Source: Neptunitalea chrysea
Lineage (GTDB): Bacteria > Bacteroidota > Bacteroidia > Flavobacteriales > Flavobacteriaceae
Reading direction: 5' to 3'
Length of the DNA stretch: 64,000 nt
Assembly: GCF_027924145.1 (NCBI RefSeq)
Contig: NZ_BRVP01000010.1
Location: 62,001 to 126,000 of the forward strand
Notes under the pieces: model-generated
Databases searched by the model: none
Seen by the model: only the letters and a program-made list of their open reading frames with translations
What the model was told of the DNA's origin: nothing
Position numbers and translations under genes: made by a program
Shown here: positions 36,836 to 45,922 of the stretch, piece by piece
How positions within the stretch are numbered: position 1 is the first letter of the stretch
Layout: every line of letters starts with the position of its first letter

Positions 36836-37267
36836 TTATCTGTTCATGTGCTTAATTTCTTCCTTAAAGGTATCCAAATCAACCCCCAAGTTTAATAGGT
36901 ACATTGCTTTTTTAACAATAAACTCCACATTACCCGGAGTAAACCCTAAGCCAATAGCCAAACGAATCATAATTTTCATTTCTTCTTCATCTGCTATATG
37001 ATCTACATATACCATTCTGGCTATGTCATATAAACGCTCTAACCTTGTCTCGTATAATACAGGTGGGTTAATATCATACAGCGCAGGGTTTTCTATAATT
37101 TCTTCTTTTTTTTCATCAGAAATTTCTAAGCGATGTGCAAGCCTATCAATAAAAGAGCGCTCTTCATCATTTATGAATCCATCTGATAAAGCTACTCGAA
37201 CAATCGCTGCAAAATGTGCTCGGTTTCGATCCCTGAAACCGGGTGAGTATAAGTCTGAAAATGCCAT
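36836..37267 (-). CDS. TerB-like (tellurite-resistance-fold) protein
   Basis: A 143-residue all-helical soluble protein matching the TerB fold: FAAIVRVALSDGFINDEERSFIDRLA and ARMVYVDHIADEEEMKIMIRLA, each with the acidic D-G-x-I-x-x-E-E-type loop thought to bind metal. No other ter genes are nearby, so tellurite resistance should not be inferred. Single gene. Confidence 0.85.
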   Translation of the reverse strand: MAFSDLYSPGFRDRNRAHFAAIVRVALSDGFINDEERSFIDRLAHRLEISDEKKEEIIENPALYDINPPVLYETRLERLYDIARMVYVDHIADEEEMKIMIRLAIGLGFTPGNVEFIVKKAMYLLNLGVDLDTFKEEIKHMNR

Positions 37268-37287
37268 TATCTAGTTTTTTAGTTTAA

Positions 37288-37295
37288 CAAAGATA
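37288..37295 (-). promoter_or_regulatory. Candidate -7 element of the TerB-like gene
   Basis: TATCTTTG on the minus strand, 20 bases before the ATG at 37267. Confidence 0.5.
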
Positions 37296-37376
37296 CACAA
37301 TCATCAATATTCCTTCTTTAAAAATAAATTTTCCTCTAAAAAATATCCTGCAAATTTGTTATATCTAATTCATTTC

Positions 37377-37398
37377 TATCTAAATTCTTATTTAGATA
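37377..37398. repeat. Inverted repeat in the TerB / lipoprotein spacer
   Basis: TATCTAAAT tctt ATTTAGATA, perfect 9-base arms, about 180 bases upstream of the sigma-54-like promoter. Possible activator site or RNA hairpin. Confidence 0.45.
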
Positions 37399-37579
37399 TA
37401 CCGTTGTTTCTTTAATTTATACAGGTGTTACCACCGTTCCTTTATATAGTATATAGGATATTAACGCTCATATTCCCGTACCCTAGAACCACCTCAAAAA
37501 TCATATGTTAAAATACTCATGAATATCTTAACATACCGCTTAATTTTTTAAAAAAACTTTAATAGTGACACCCTTTGGT

Positions 37580-37595
37580 TTGGCATTTATATTGC
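37580..37595 (+). promoter_or_regulatory. Sigma-54-like -24/-12 promoter
   Basis: TTGGCATTTATATTGC has GG-N10-GC with the TTGGCA and TTGC boxes of RpoN promoters. It lies about 100 bases upstream of the lipoprotein ATG at 37697. No TAnnTTTG element is seen for that gene. Bacteroidota commonly carry rpoN, but no rpoN gene is in the window. Confidence 0.45.
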
Positions 37596-37612
37596 GCAAC
37601 TTTATATAACGC

Positions 37613-37658
37613 AACTACTATTAGTAAAGCCTTCTAGTAGTTAGTCTCGATAATCGAG
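37613..37658. repeat. Two adjacent inverted repeats in the predicted leader
   Basis: AACTACTA (37613-37620) pairs with TAGTAGTT (37635-37642). Two bases further on, TCTCGATAATCGAGA (37645-37659) is a 15-base palindrome around a central A. Both would lie in the 5' leader if transcription starts near 37607. There is no T run. Confidence 0.55.
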
Positions 37659-37696
37659 AAATTTTAACTGAATTGTGAACTCTAAAATGGAAAAAA

Positions 37697-38212
37697 ATGA
37701 ATCGTAAAACCTTCATTTTAGCAGCTTTACTAACCGGTTTAGTAAGCTGTAATGCGCAACAAAAAAACGAAAGTACAACCAACCCTACCACTGCTGAAAA
37801 CACTACAAAGCAGGAAACACCAAAAGGTAACTGGACTGTAAACAAAGAGTTTGATGAAAATGGGAACTTAACTAGTTATGACTCTATCTACACTTACGGA
37901 TACAGTTCTGATGGTAACGACACGCTGCCGTTTAACAACAAAGAAGAAGTTATGAAACACTTTCAGCAGTATTTTGGTAACACCCAAATGCCTTCGCAAT
38001 TTATGAATCAGTTTTTTAGTGACTCGCTGGGAGTAAACGAAAATTTCTTTGACAAGAACTTCTTTAGCAATCGAATGTTTTCGGATGATTTTCAAAAACA
38101 AATTCAACAAATGGACTCGTTACGAAACTCATATCTCCAACAATATCAATCACAAATATGGGATAATAAAAAGCAAAATTCTAAGACTACAAATAAAAAG
38201 AATAAAGCCTAA
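37697..38212 (+). CDS. Hypothetical lipoprotein, Gln/Asn-rich
   Basis: Function not recognised. The 171-residue product has a lipoprotein signal peptide (FILAALLTGLVSC). A Thr/Asn/Glu linker leads to a conserved-looking middle (KGNWTVNKEFDENGNLTSYDSIYTYGYSS), then a Gln/Phe/Asn-rich helical tail ending in lysines. It is expected on the periplasmic face of a membrane. The upstream region is unusual (sigma-54-like promoter and stacked inverted repeats). A two-helix membrane protein gene follows about 100 bases downstream. Confidence 0.7.
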   Translation: MNRKTFILAALLTGLVSCNAQQKNESTTNPTTAENTTKQETPKGNWTVNKEFDENGNLTSYDSIYTYGYSSDGNDTLPFNNKEEVMKHFQQYFGNTQMPSQFMNQFFSDSLGVNENFFDKNFFSNRMFSDDFQKQIQQMDSLRNSYLQQYQSQIWDNKKQNSKTTNKKNKA

Positions 38213-38229
38213 TAAGGATATAAAATACT

Positions 38230-38262
38230 AGAGCCTCTCAATAAATTAAGAAGGCTCTGGTG
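38230..38262 (+). terminator. Weak hairpin after the lipoprotein gene
   Basis: AGAGCCT / AGGCTCT with a 15-base loop and only a broken T stretch; a possible weak terminator. Confidence 0.4.
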
Positions 38263-38314
38263 TTTAATTATTTAATAAATTAAAAAAGATTAATACCTTT
38301 CAAAAAATACATCT

Positions 38315-38518
38315 ATGAAAAAAACACACCTCATACTTCTCGTTTTATCTCTTATCTGTTTAATTATTGGCTATGTATGGAAATCAGAAAAAATATTTCG
38401 AATGGAAATTGATGGAACCAACTATACATTTCCGTACCAATTTATATTTCTATCGGCTGCCATTATACTAGCCTTTACTTTTTTAATGATGTCTATTGTA
38501 AGAATGTTTAAAAAATAA
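38315..38518 (+). CDS. Small two-helix membrane protein
   Basis: A 67-residue product with two predicted transmembrane helices (LILLVLSLICLIIGYVW and FIFLSAAIILAFTFLMMSI) and a short polar loop. The ends are positively charged. I recognise no family. It sits between the lipoprotein and the TspO-like gene, each separated by more than 100 bases, so co-transcription is uncertain. The signal-like composition and clean start make it probably a real gene. Confidence 0.6.
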   Translation: MKKTHLILLVLSLICLIIGYVWKSEKIFRMEIDGTNYTFPYQFIFLSAAIILAFTFLMMSIVRMFKK

Positions 38519-38673
38519 AATGCTTGGCTAAGTTATTTTGTATTAAATATCTTTATGCGAGTAATCCCTAATTCATAACGCATTTAAAGGTTATCTTACC
38601 GTAGTCTTAAAGAAAATCATCTAATAATTTTAAAAATGAATTGCTTTTGTTAATTTCAATAAAAAATAACATT

Positions 38674-39468
38674 ATGGCAAAGCGCTTAGCTATACTCAAT
38701 TTTCTATCAGTTATTGTAGCAATTTTTATTGGGTACTATACTCAAGCTATTCATTTAAACGGCAACACCATGGCTAGTTTAAGTACTGAGTATTACAACC
38801 TGTTTACTCCTGCAAATTATGCTTTTGCCATTTGGGGGATTATTTATCTACTGCTGGTTGTATCTTCTGTAAGTCATTTAATTCTTGTGTTTGGAAAAAA
38901 ACAAGAACCTAAATTTTTACTACAGTCAGGCTATTGGTTCTTAATTGCCAATATAGCAAATGCAACTTGGGTTATTGTTTGGCTATATGAACTTACCGGA
39001 ATTTCAGTTCTCGTAATACTTGTTCTATTATTTTCACTTTTAAAAATTGTTCAGAAAACCGGTATAGCCTTTGCTCCTAAAATAGCTCCCAATGTAAAAA
39101 GAATACACTGGGTTACTTTTAGCATATACAGTGGTTGGGTAGCGGTAGCCACCATTGCTAATATAGCAGCCTATCTGGTAAAACTAGGCTGGAACGGCAA
39201 TCCATTAAGTGAAGCTCAGTGGACTATTTTAATGATTACTATTGCCTATTGCATTAACATTATAATACTCTTTAGACGTAATATGATTGGCTTTGTAATA
39301 GTTGGTATTTGGTCGTTAATTGCTATTTACATGCGACATAAGGAATACGAAAAAGGTATTGCGTATACCGCTCTTGTGGAAGCGATAATTTTAGCCGCCA
39401 TGATTGTTTATCATCGCTTCTTAAAACAAAAAGGTAAATTACTTCAGGAAAAGTCTCCAAGTATTTAA
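38674..39468 (+). CDS. TspO/MBR-like (tryptophan-rich sensory) membrane protein
   Basis: A 264-residue integral membrane protein with about seven helices. LFTPANYAFAIWGIIYLLL and later conserved tryptophans (SGWVAVATIAN, GWNGNPLSEAQW) fit the large Bacteroidota branch of the TspO/MBR superfamily. Relatives bind porphyrins or act in stress signalling; the role here is unknown. The ATG at 38674 is chosen; the frame upstream opens only with TTG and adds an unlikely N-terminus. Single gene. Confidence 0.75.
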   Translation: MAKRLAILNFLSVIVAIFIGYYTQAIHLNGNTMASLSTEYYNLFTPANYAFAIWGIIYLLLVVSSVSHLILVFGKKQEPKFLLQSGYWFLIANIANATWVIVWLYELTGISVLVILVLLFSLLKIVQKTGIAFAPKIAPNVKRIHWVTFSIYSGWVAVATIANIAAYLVKLGWNGNPLSEAQWTILMITIAYCINIIILFRRNMIGFVIVGIWSLIAIYMRHKEYEKGIAYTALVEAIILAAMIVYHRFLKQKGKLLQEKSPSI

Positions 39469-39505
39469 TATCGATTATAGAATACATAATAGCCGGTTTT
39501 GGTTG

Positions 39506-39536
39506 TTGCTTGCCTAAACTACAAGTCTTATCTTTG
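39506..39536 (+). promoter_or_regulatory. Promoter of mfd
   Basis: TTG (39506-39508), 20 bases, TATCTTTG (39529-39536): a full match to the Flavobacteriia promoter, seven bases before the mfd ATG. Transcription would begin very close to or at the start codon. Confidence 0.7.
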
Positions 39537-39543
39537 CGGCAAT

Positions 39544-42500
39544 ATGAGTACTTCTACAATGCTTCAGAATTTTTTACAGTCTCCGCAAACGCAGAAACTG
39601 CAAAAGGCTATTGCCCAAACCGAACATAAAATACACTTAAAGGGTCTTACAGGTTCTTCTTTTTCTTTTGTTATTGCTACTATTTTTAAACAAACAGAAC
39701 ATCCGTTTCTATTATTGCTTAACGACAAAGAAGAAGCAGCCTACTATCTTAACGACTTAGAACAACTTTGCGGTGAAAAAAATGTAATGTTTTATCCTGG
39801 AAGTTATAGAAGACCTTACCAGATAGAGGAAACCGATAATGCCAATGTGTTACTGAGAGCGGAGGTTTTAAACCGAATGAACTCTCGTAAAAAACCGGTA
39901 ATTATTGTTAGTTACCCTGATGCCCTTTTTGAAAAAGTGGTAAGCAAGCAGGAACTAGATAAGAATACGCTTAAAATTAAGCTTAATGATAGTTTATCTC
40001 TAGATTTTGTGAATGAAATGCTCTTTGAATATCATTTCAAACGCGTAGATTTTGTTACAGAACCAGGTGAATTTTCAGTACGTGGAGGTATTGTAGACGT
40101 ATTTTCTTTTTCAAATGATTCACCTTATCGTATTGAGTTTTTTGGTGATGAAGTTGATAGTATTAGAACCTTTGATATAGAAACTCAATTATCTACCGAT
40201 AAGGTAACACAAATTACGATTATCCCTAATGTTGAAAATAAAGGACTAACTGAAGTACGTCAAAGTTTTTTAAAATACATTTCTAAAAACACTACGGTTT
40301 TCATTAAAAACCTAGATTTACTAAATGGCAGAATCAATAGTTTATTTGCAAAATCTGTTGATGCTTTTGATAAATTATCCGAAGATATAAAACATGCAAC
40401 ACCTGAGGAGCTATTTACATCTGCCGAGTTATTGAATAAGGAATTACTGTCCTTTACCATTGCAGAGTTTGGTCCAACCGCTTTTTTTAAGGCTGACACT
40501 TTTATAAATTATAAAATACAACCACAGCCCTCTTTTAATAAACAATTTGAACTACTGATTGAAAACCTTAACGATCAATATGAAGATGGGTATACTAACT
40601 ATATTGCCTGCGTAAGCGAACAACAAGCAAAGCGTTTTCATGATATTTTTGATGAAATGGATACCAAGGTACACTATACAACCTTTGTACTCTCCATGTT
40701 CCAAGGATTTATAGATACCGAAAACAAAATAGCCTGTTATACAGACCACCAAATATTTGAGCGTTATCACAAATTTAGCTTAAAGAGCGGCTATGCAAAA
40801 AAGCAAGCACTTACGTTAAAAGAGCTTACCAGTTTGCAAGTAGGAGATTATGTTACTCACATAGACCATGGTATCGGAAAATTTGCTGGGCTTCAGAAAA
40901 TTGATGTTGAAGGTAAAAAGCAAGAAGCTATAAAGCTAATTTATGGAGACCGTGATATTCTATATGTTAGTATTCACTCCCTACATAAAATCACCAAATA
41001 CAACGGAAAAGATGGGCAAGCACCAAAAATATATAAATTAGGTAGTGCTGCCTGGAAAAATCTTAAGAAGAAAACCAAAACCCGAGTTAAAGAGATTGCC
41101 TTTAGTCTTATTAACCTTTATGCGAAACGTAAGCTTGAAAAAGGGTTTCAGTATAAGCCCGACTCTTATTTACAACATGAATTAGAAGCGTCTTTCTTAT
41201 ATGAAGATACTCCCGATCAGAGCACGGCTACACAAGACGTAAAAACTGATATGGAAAGCGAACAACCTATGGATAGACTTATCTGCGGTGATGTTGGTTT
41301 TGGTAAAACAGAAGTGGCTATTAGGGCAGCATTTAAAGCGGTTGATAACGGAAAGCAAGTTGCCATATTAGTACCCACAACCATATTGGCTTTTCAGCAT
41401 TATAAGTCGTTTTCTAGCAGAATGAAAGACTTTCCGGTACGTGTAGATTATCTTAACAGATTTAGGACTGCCAAAGACAAAAAGGAAATATTAGCCGATT
41501 TAAAATCGGGGCAAATAGATATTGTAATTGGAACCCATCAACTAACCAATACTTCTATTCAGTTTAAAGACCTAGGTCTATTAATAGTAGATGAAGAGCA
41601 AAAATTTGGGGTTTCGGTTAAAGACAAGCTTAAAACGATTAAAGAAAATGTGGACGTTTTAACGCTAACCGCCACTCCTATACCACGTACCTTACAGTTT
41701 AGCTTAATGGCAGCAAGAGACCTATCGGTTATTAACACACCACCACCTAACAGATACCCAATAGACAGTCAGGTAATTCAATTTAATGAAGAGATTATAC
41801 GCGATGCGGTATCGTATGAAATACAACGAGGCGGCCAGGTTTTCTTTATTCATAACCGCATAGAAAACATTAAAGAGGTTGCCGGAATGATTCAACGTTT
41901 GGTACCTGACGCTAAAATAGGCATAGGACACGGCCAAATGGACGGTAAAAAACTGGAACAACTTATGATTGCCTTTATGAATGGTGATTTTGATGTTTTG
42001 GTAGCCACCACTATCATTGAAAGCGGATTAGACGTACCAAATGCCAATACCATTTTTATAAACAGCGCTAATAATTTTGGACTATCAGACTTACACCAAA
42101 TGCGCGGGCGTGTGGGTAGAAGTAACAAAAAAGCGTTCTGTTATTTTATAACACCTCCTTACTCGGCCATAACTGAAGATGCCCGTAAACGCATACAAGC
42201 ATTAGAACAGTTTACCGATTTAGGTAGTGGTTTTAACATTGCTATGAAAGACTTAGAAATTAGAGGTGCTGGTGATATTTTAGGTGGTGAGCAGAGCGGT
42301 TTTATAAACGAAATTGGATTTGATACCTATCAAAAAATTCTAAAAGAAGCCATTGAAGAGCTGAAAGAGAACGAATTTAAAGACTTATATCCTACAGATG
42401 AAGCTGATAAAACATATGTAAAAGAAACTCAATTAGATAGTGATTTTCAGATATTATTCCCCGATGATTACATTAACAACGTAACCGAGCGTTTACAACT

Positions 42501-42888
42501 ATACAACGACTTAAGTAATGTTGAGAATGAAGAACAACTAAAAATTTATGAGAACAATTTAATAGACCGATTCGGACCACTACCATCTCCCGCAAAAGAT
42601 TTATTAAAAAGCGTTCGCATAAAATGGATAGCCACAGAAATGGGGCTAGAAAAAATTGTGCTTAAGAAAAGTAAAATGGTGGGGTATTTTATTGCAGACC
42701 AACAAAGCAATTTCTACCAAAGCCCAAGATTTACCAAGGTAATGCACTATGTAAAAGAGTTAAGAGGAAAAGGCTCTATGAAAGAAAAGGAAACCCGAAA
42801 CGGTTTACGATTATTAATCTCCTTTGACAAGATTAACTCTGTTTCTAGGGCTTTAGAAATGATGGAAATATTTAAAAATATGATATAA
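39544..42888 (+). CDS. mfd: Transcription-repair coupling factor
   Basis: DNA translocase that removes RNA polymerase stalled at lesions and recruits UvrA. The 1114-residue product has, in order, a UvrB-like N-terminal part, the RNA-polymerase-interacting domain beginning VGDYVTHIDHGIGKFAGL, and a RecG-like helicase core. The core shows Walker A GDVGFGKTEVAIRAA, the DEEQ box in LIVDEEQKFG, TATPIP, and QMRGRVGRSNKKAFCY. The C-terminal domain follows from about residue 980. The start at 39544 is preferred because the promoter overlaps the longer TTG-initiated frame. Confidence 0.97.
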   Translation: MSTSTMLQNFLQSPQTQKLQKAIAQTEHKIHLKGLTGSSFSFVIATIFKQTEHPFLLLLNDKEEAAYYLNDLEQLCGEKNVMFYPGSYRRPYQIEETDNANVLLRAEVLNRMNSRKKPVIIVSYPDALFEKVVSKQELDKNTLKIKLNDSLSLDFVNEMLFEYHFKRVDFVTEPGEFSVRGGIVDVFSFSNDSPYRIEFFGDEVDSIRTFDIETQLSTDKVTQITIIPNVENKGLTEVRQSFLKYISKNTTVFIKNLDLLNGRINSLFAKSVDAFDKLSEDIKHATPEELFTSAELLNKELLSFTIAEFGPTAFFKADTFINYKIQPQPSFNKQFELLIENLNDQYEDGYTNYIACVSEQQAKRFHDIFDEMDTKVHYTTFVLSMFQGFIDTENKIACYTDHQIFERYHKFSLKSGYAKKQALTLKELTSLQVGDYVTHIDHGIGKFAGLQKIDVEGKKQEAIKLIYGDRDILYVSIHSLHKITKYNGKDGQAPKIYKLGSAAWKNLKKKTKTRVKEIAFSLINLYAKRKLEKGFQYKPDSYLQHELEASFLYEDTPDQSTATQDVKTDMESEQPMDRLICGDVGFGKTEVAIRAAFKAVDNGKQVAILVPTTILAFQHYKSFSSRMKDFPVRVDYLNRFRTAKDKKEILADLKSGQIDIVIGTHQLTNTSIQFKDLGLLIVDEEQKFGVSVKDKLKTIKENVDVLTLTATPIPRTLQFSLMAARDLSVINTPPPNRYPIDSQVIQFNEEIIRDAVSYEIQRGGQVFFIHNRIENIKEVAGMIQRLVPDAKIGIGHGQMDGKKLEQLMIAFMNGDFDVLVATTIIESGLDVPNANTIFINSANNFGLSDLHQMRGRVGRSNKKAFCYFITPPYSAITEDARKRIQALEQFTDLGSGFNIAMKDLEIRGAGDILGGEQSGFINEIGFDTYQKILKEAIEELKENEFKDLYPTDEADKTYVKETQLDSDFQILFPDDYINNVTERLQLYNDLSNVENEEQLKIYENNLIDRFGPLPSPAKDLLKSVRIKWIATEMGLEKIVLKKSKMVGYFIADQQSNFYQSPRFTKVMHYVKELRGKGSMKEKETRNGLRLLISFDKINSVSRALEMMEIFKNMI

Positions 42889-42916
42889 AAAAAGGCTGTT
42901 TTACAACAGCCTTTTT
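42889..42916. terminator. Bidirectional terminator mfd / metalloprotease
   Basis: AAAAAGGCTGTT / AACAGCCTTTTT directly after the mfd stop, between convergent genes. Confidence 0.88.
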
Positions 42917-42937
42917 CGTATATAAATATCTTATTTC

Positions 42938-45124
42938 TTAGTATTTAACCACCTTAAAATTAACTGTTGTTCCTGCGACATCCATTGCAAAGAAATACGT
43001 TCCTGCAGCAAACTTAGCCAAGTTTACATTAGCAGTAGTTAATCCCGGAAGTGCAGTATATAATAATTGTCCTGTAGTACTGTATACTTCAACCTTCTCT
43101 ATTTGTGAAGCTGCCGTAATAGAAACTTCTCCTGAAGTTGGGTTTGGATAATATGAAAAATCTACTTGTTCATTTTTGTCTAATCCAAAAGTCGAATCTA
43201 CACAAGAAACATTTGCTTCCCAACCTGCTGCAGTTGAATATGAATCGGGTATAAACTCAAAAGTTAATGCCCCATCTGCCGCTGTAGATGTGAATGTACC
43301 TGGATTACTTGATCCTGATAATCCACCAGGAGTTAACAAAGTAGAATTCGTATCTGATCCATCATAGATATACATAAAATCGTAATCCTCTTCAGTATTA
43401 AAACTAGTAAAGGTAACCTCAGTAGCCTTACCTGTTTGCTCTGGTGTAAAAGTTCTAATTACAGTCTCACTATTAACATATTGACCACTAGTTCCTCCTT
43501 GATCGGCAAACACAAAACCACTGCATACATCTCCGTTAGTTCCTAAAATGGTAATATTAGACGCTGGTGTAGCAGTTGAATTGGTACACACAGGACGTAT
43601 TCTAACTTTATAATACGTATTGCTTGTTAAACCATTTGCCACATAAGAATATCCTGTAACTGTAGAATAAGTTGCTAATGGGAAATTATACGGAGAAACA
43701 GCAACCTCAAATTGAGATTCACCTCCATAAGAATCCCATGTAATAGTTGCAGAAGTTTGAGTAATATTAGAAAATTGAACATTGTAAACTTGATTAACAC
43801 AAGGACTTGAACAATCACTACTTAAACAATTAGAACCATCAATAGTATTTATAATAACATTTGAAGGTTGGTTACCAAAACCAATGCTAAAATTAATACC
43901 AACTCCAGAAATTAAGTGACAATAACTCATAATAGAACCTGCATTTGGAATAGAACCCTCTGCACAAGAACCTTCACTATATCCTGCTTGTTGTCCACAG
44001 CCATCAATTGCGGTATTATCATTATTCCACACACAAGCATGGGTATGCCTAGAACCCAAAAGGTGACCAAATTCGTGAGTAATTACCTGAACCGTCCAAG
44101 AATAAGTTGGTACTGTACTATAATAATAGCTAACATCTGAATAGGCACGATTTTCTGAGGAACACAAACCATCAATAGTACTCGCAAGACCTCCTAATCC
44201 ACCTGAATCAATACCAACTAGCATTCCTAAGTCTCCATTAACTATATCTCTATTTTGGTAAAACAAACTTAGATTTTCACTAGAAGAAGTACCCGTAAAT
44301 GGGTCTGTAGAGGTCCAAATAAACATATCGTTTAAAGCTACTGTAATACCATCATTAGTATATAATGTTTGAACATTATTAAATACTGAGGTCATCCAGT
44401 TTGTGGTGGCTGTAACATCACTAGAGTTCTGAACATAAATATCATTATCTATTTCCAAATACAGAGTAACGCAGTTTGTAGTAGCTACATTAGCTGTACC
44501 TTCAATTTTATATCCTTCATGGTTATCAGTTTCTTTCCCGCCATTATCTTCAGTATGACACTCAAAATTAAGGCCTGTAACTAAATCCTGATCATCATAT
44601 ATAATGTATCCTGGTGTAGTCTTATCATTATCTAACTCCCCAACTACAATGTTCCCAACATTTTCTCCAGATAAAATACCATTCACCTCATTCGCAAAAA
44701 AGTTAAAAGAAACAACAGAAGTACTTTCTCCATTAATTACCCCTCTATAATATACTCCTGGAGTATAGTTAACATTCGTTTCTTTATCTGTATCAACATT
44801 AAAGTTATCTGTAAACAAATTAACCTTATAAAGTTTTGCTACAATATTCTGTTGAAGATAAGGTATCTCAATCTCAATAGTCTCATAAGCATTGGTAACA
44901 ATATCTGAAACTGCTGAAGTATTTAAGGTAGCATACACGGCCTCCGTAACTGCCTTTGAAGACTCTAAAGTCTCAACCGAAGCATCTACATTTAAAACAG
45001 AAAAATGCTTAAAATCAGCACCTGTTTTTTCCAACTCCTTAACTTTTTTAGCTATTTCTTGCTGTGCATTTGCAAAAAAAACAGCTCCAAAAATAAGGCA
45101 ACTAAATAGTAATATTTTTTTCAT
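42938..45124 (-). CDS. Secreted reprolysin-like zinc metalloprotease with T9SS sorting domain
   Basis: An extracellular protease of 728 residues. A signal peptide (LIFGAVFFANAQQ) and a propeptide-like region (about 21-210) precede the M12-type catalytic domain. Its zinc motif is HEFGHLLGSRH (H350, E351, H354, H360) and its Met-turn is SIMSYCH. A fibronectin-III-like domain (about 455-540) and a CUB-like domain (about 545-645) follow. A type IX sorting domain closes the protein (YPNPTSGEVSIT to the end). It is the first of three T9SS metalloproteases within 18 kb. Single gene. Confidence 0.92.
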   Translation of the reverse strand: MKKILLFSCLIFGAVFFANAQQEIAKKVKELEKTGADFKHFSVLNVDASVETLESSKAVTEAVYATLNTSAVSDIVTNAYETIEIEIPYLQQNIVAKLYKVNLFTDNFNVDTDKETNVNYTPGVYYRGVINGESTSVVSFNFFANEVNGILSGENVGNIVVGELDNDKTTPGYIIYDDQDLVTGLNFECHTEDNGGKETDNHEGYKIEGTANVATTNCVTLYLEIDNDIYVQNSSDVTATTNWMTSVFNNVQTLYTNDGITVALNDMFIWTSTDPFTGTSSSENLSLFYQNRDIVNGDLGMLVGIDSGGLGGLASTIDGLCSSENRAYSDVSYYYSTVPTYSWTVQVITHEFGHLLGSRHTHACVWNNDNTAIDGCGQQAGYSEGSCAEGSIPNAGSIMSYCHLISGVGINFSIGFGNQPSNVIINTIDGSNCLSSDCSSPCVNQVYNVQFSNITQTSATITWDSYGGESQFEVAVSPYNFPLATYSTVTGYSYVANGLTSNTYYKVRIRPVCTNSTATPASNITILGTNGDVCSGFVFADQGGTSGQYVNSETVIRTFTPEQTGKATEVTFTSFNTEEDYDFMYIYDGSDTNSTLLTPGGLSGSSNPGTFTSTAADGALTFEFIPDSYSTAAGWEANVSCVDSTFGLDKNEQVDFSYYPNPTSGEVSITAASQIEKVEVYSTTGQLLYTALPGLTTANVNLAKFAAGTYFFAMDVAGTTVNFKVVKY

Positions 45125-45199
45125 GATTTAAAACGATTCTTTAAAAAGATGTACAAAGCAAACTGTTTTGAAACTAAATTCAAAATTTTAACATGTTAA

Positions 45200-45859
45200 T
45201 TATAAACTTTTCAAATCCTTCATCACTTTAAAGGCTTTGTCTATTTGATCCTCGGCCACAATAATGGTAAACTCATTTGAAGTAGATATCACTTCGTTAA
45301 TAGTAATACCCTCCCAAGCCAAACGTTGAAAAATAAAATAATAAATACCAGGTGTAGAAACGTTATCCTCAGGTAACTTAACCGAAATAGATGATAAATT
45401 CTCTTGTTTCTGTGTATACTTCTCTAGCTTAAAAGTATCCTCAACAACAGTCTCCATAGTATTACTAACAACAATGTTTATTTCGTTAACACCTCTAGAA
45501 GAAGTATAAAACACATCTTTATTCTTATTAATTTCTCTTAAAAGTTGTGACTGACTATTTAATATAGATTCAGATACTAAAAAAGTATAATCTGTAAGTG
45601 AAGAACGTACTGTAATTTCTCCAATATTTTTTAATACCTTCAAAATTCTATGAGTAGCCCTAAATTCCATATCTGCAGAAAGACGTTTTAAGGCCATTAC
45701 TACGGCTCCGCTTCTAACTTCTTTACCCAAACCTTCCTGAATATCTTCCTTAATCACTCGAGATAATGATGTAAGGTTAATGATTCCTTGTGCCAGAGCA
45801 CTTTGTAAAAAAGGTTTCGACTTAATGTAATCTTCTACAACTGAGGATATTGTTTTCAT
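45200..45859 (-). CDS. ACT-domain protein with HTH-like N-terminus, putative amino-acid-responsive regulator
   Basis: A 219-residue soluble protein, often labelled aspartate kinase in this class although it has no kinase domain. Residues about 1-60 (SKPFLQSALAQGIINLTSLSRVIKE) look like a winged-helix segment. Two ACT-like alpha/beta units follow (about 95-160 and 165-215, for example GIYYFIFQRLAWEGITINEV). A perfect palindrome overlaps its own promoter, which would suit autoregulation. The ATG at 45859 is chosen; the longer frame runs back through the promoter. yraN lies upstream on the same strand, separated by this promoter. Confidence 0.7.
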   Translation of the reverse strand: MKTISSVVEDYIKSKPFLQSALAQGIINLTSLSRVIKEDIQEGLGKEVRSGAVVMALKRLSADMEFRATHRILKVLKNIGEITVRSSLTDYTFLVSESILNSQSQLLREINKNKDVFYTSSRGVNEINIVVSNTMETVVEDTFKLEKYTQKQENLSSISVKLPEDNVSTPGIYYFIFQRLAWEGITINEVISTSNEFTIIVAEDQIDKAFKVMKDLKSL

Positions 45860-45877
45860 AGATTTTGTTTTATGTCT

Positions 45878-45907
45878 CAAAAATAAAACATTTTGTTGTA
45901 AATACAA
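45878..45907 (-). promoter_or_regulatory. Promoter of the ACT-domain gene
   Basis: On the minus strand TTG (45907-45905), 19 bases, TATTTTTG (45885-45878): a full promoter match, 18 bases before the ATG. Confidence 0.75.
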
Positions 45908-45909
45908 CA
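45894..45909. promoter_or_regulatory. Candidate operator palindrome over the -33 box
   Basis: TGTTGTAAATACAACA, perfect 7-base arms around AA, covering the -33 TTG of the ACT-domain gene promoter. A repressor bound here would block RNA polymerase. Confidence 0.6.
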
Positions 45910-45922
45910 TTTTATTATTCTT

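Noticed and set aside
36836-37267. Tellurite-resistance function for the TerB-like gene
   Set aside because: The fold matches, but no other ter genes accompany it; an isolated TerB protein does not imply resistance.
37687-37707. Six-codon frame MEKNES overlapping the lipoprotein start
   Set aside because: Could be an upstream ORF, but a frame this short in A-rich sequence is expected by chance.
45200-45859. Annotation as aspartate kinase
   Set aside because: No KFGG kinase motif or nucleotide-binding region; only ACT-like units are present. The real aspartate kinase is at 33927-35177.
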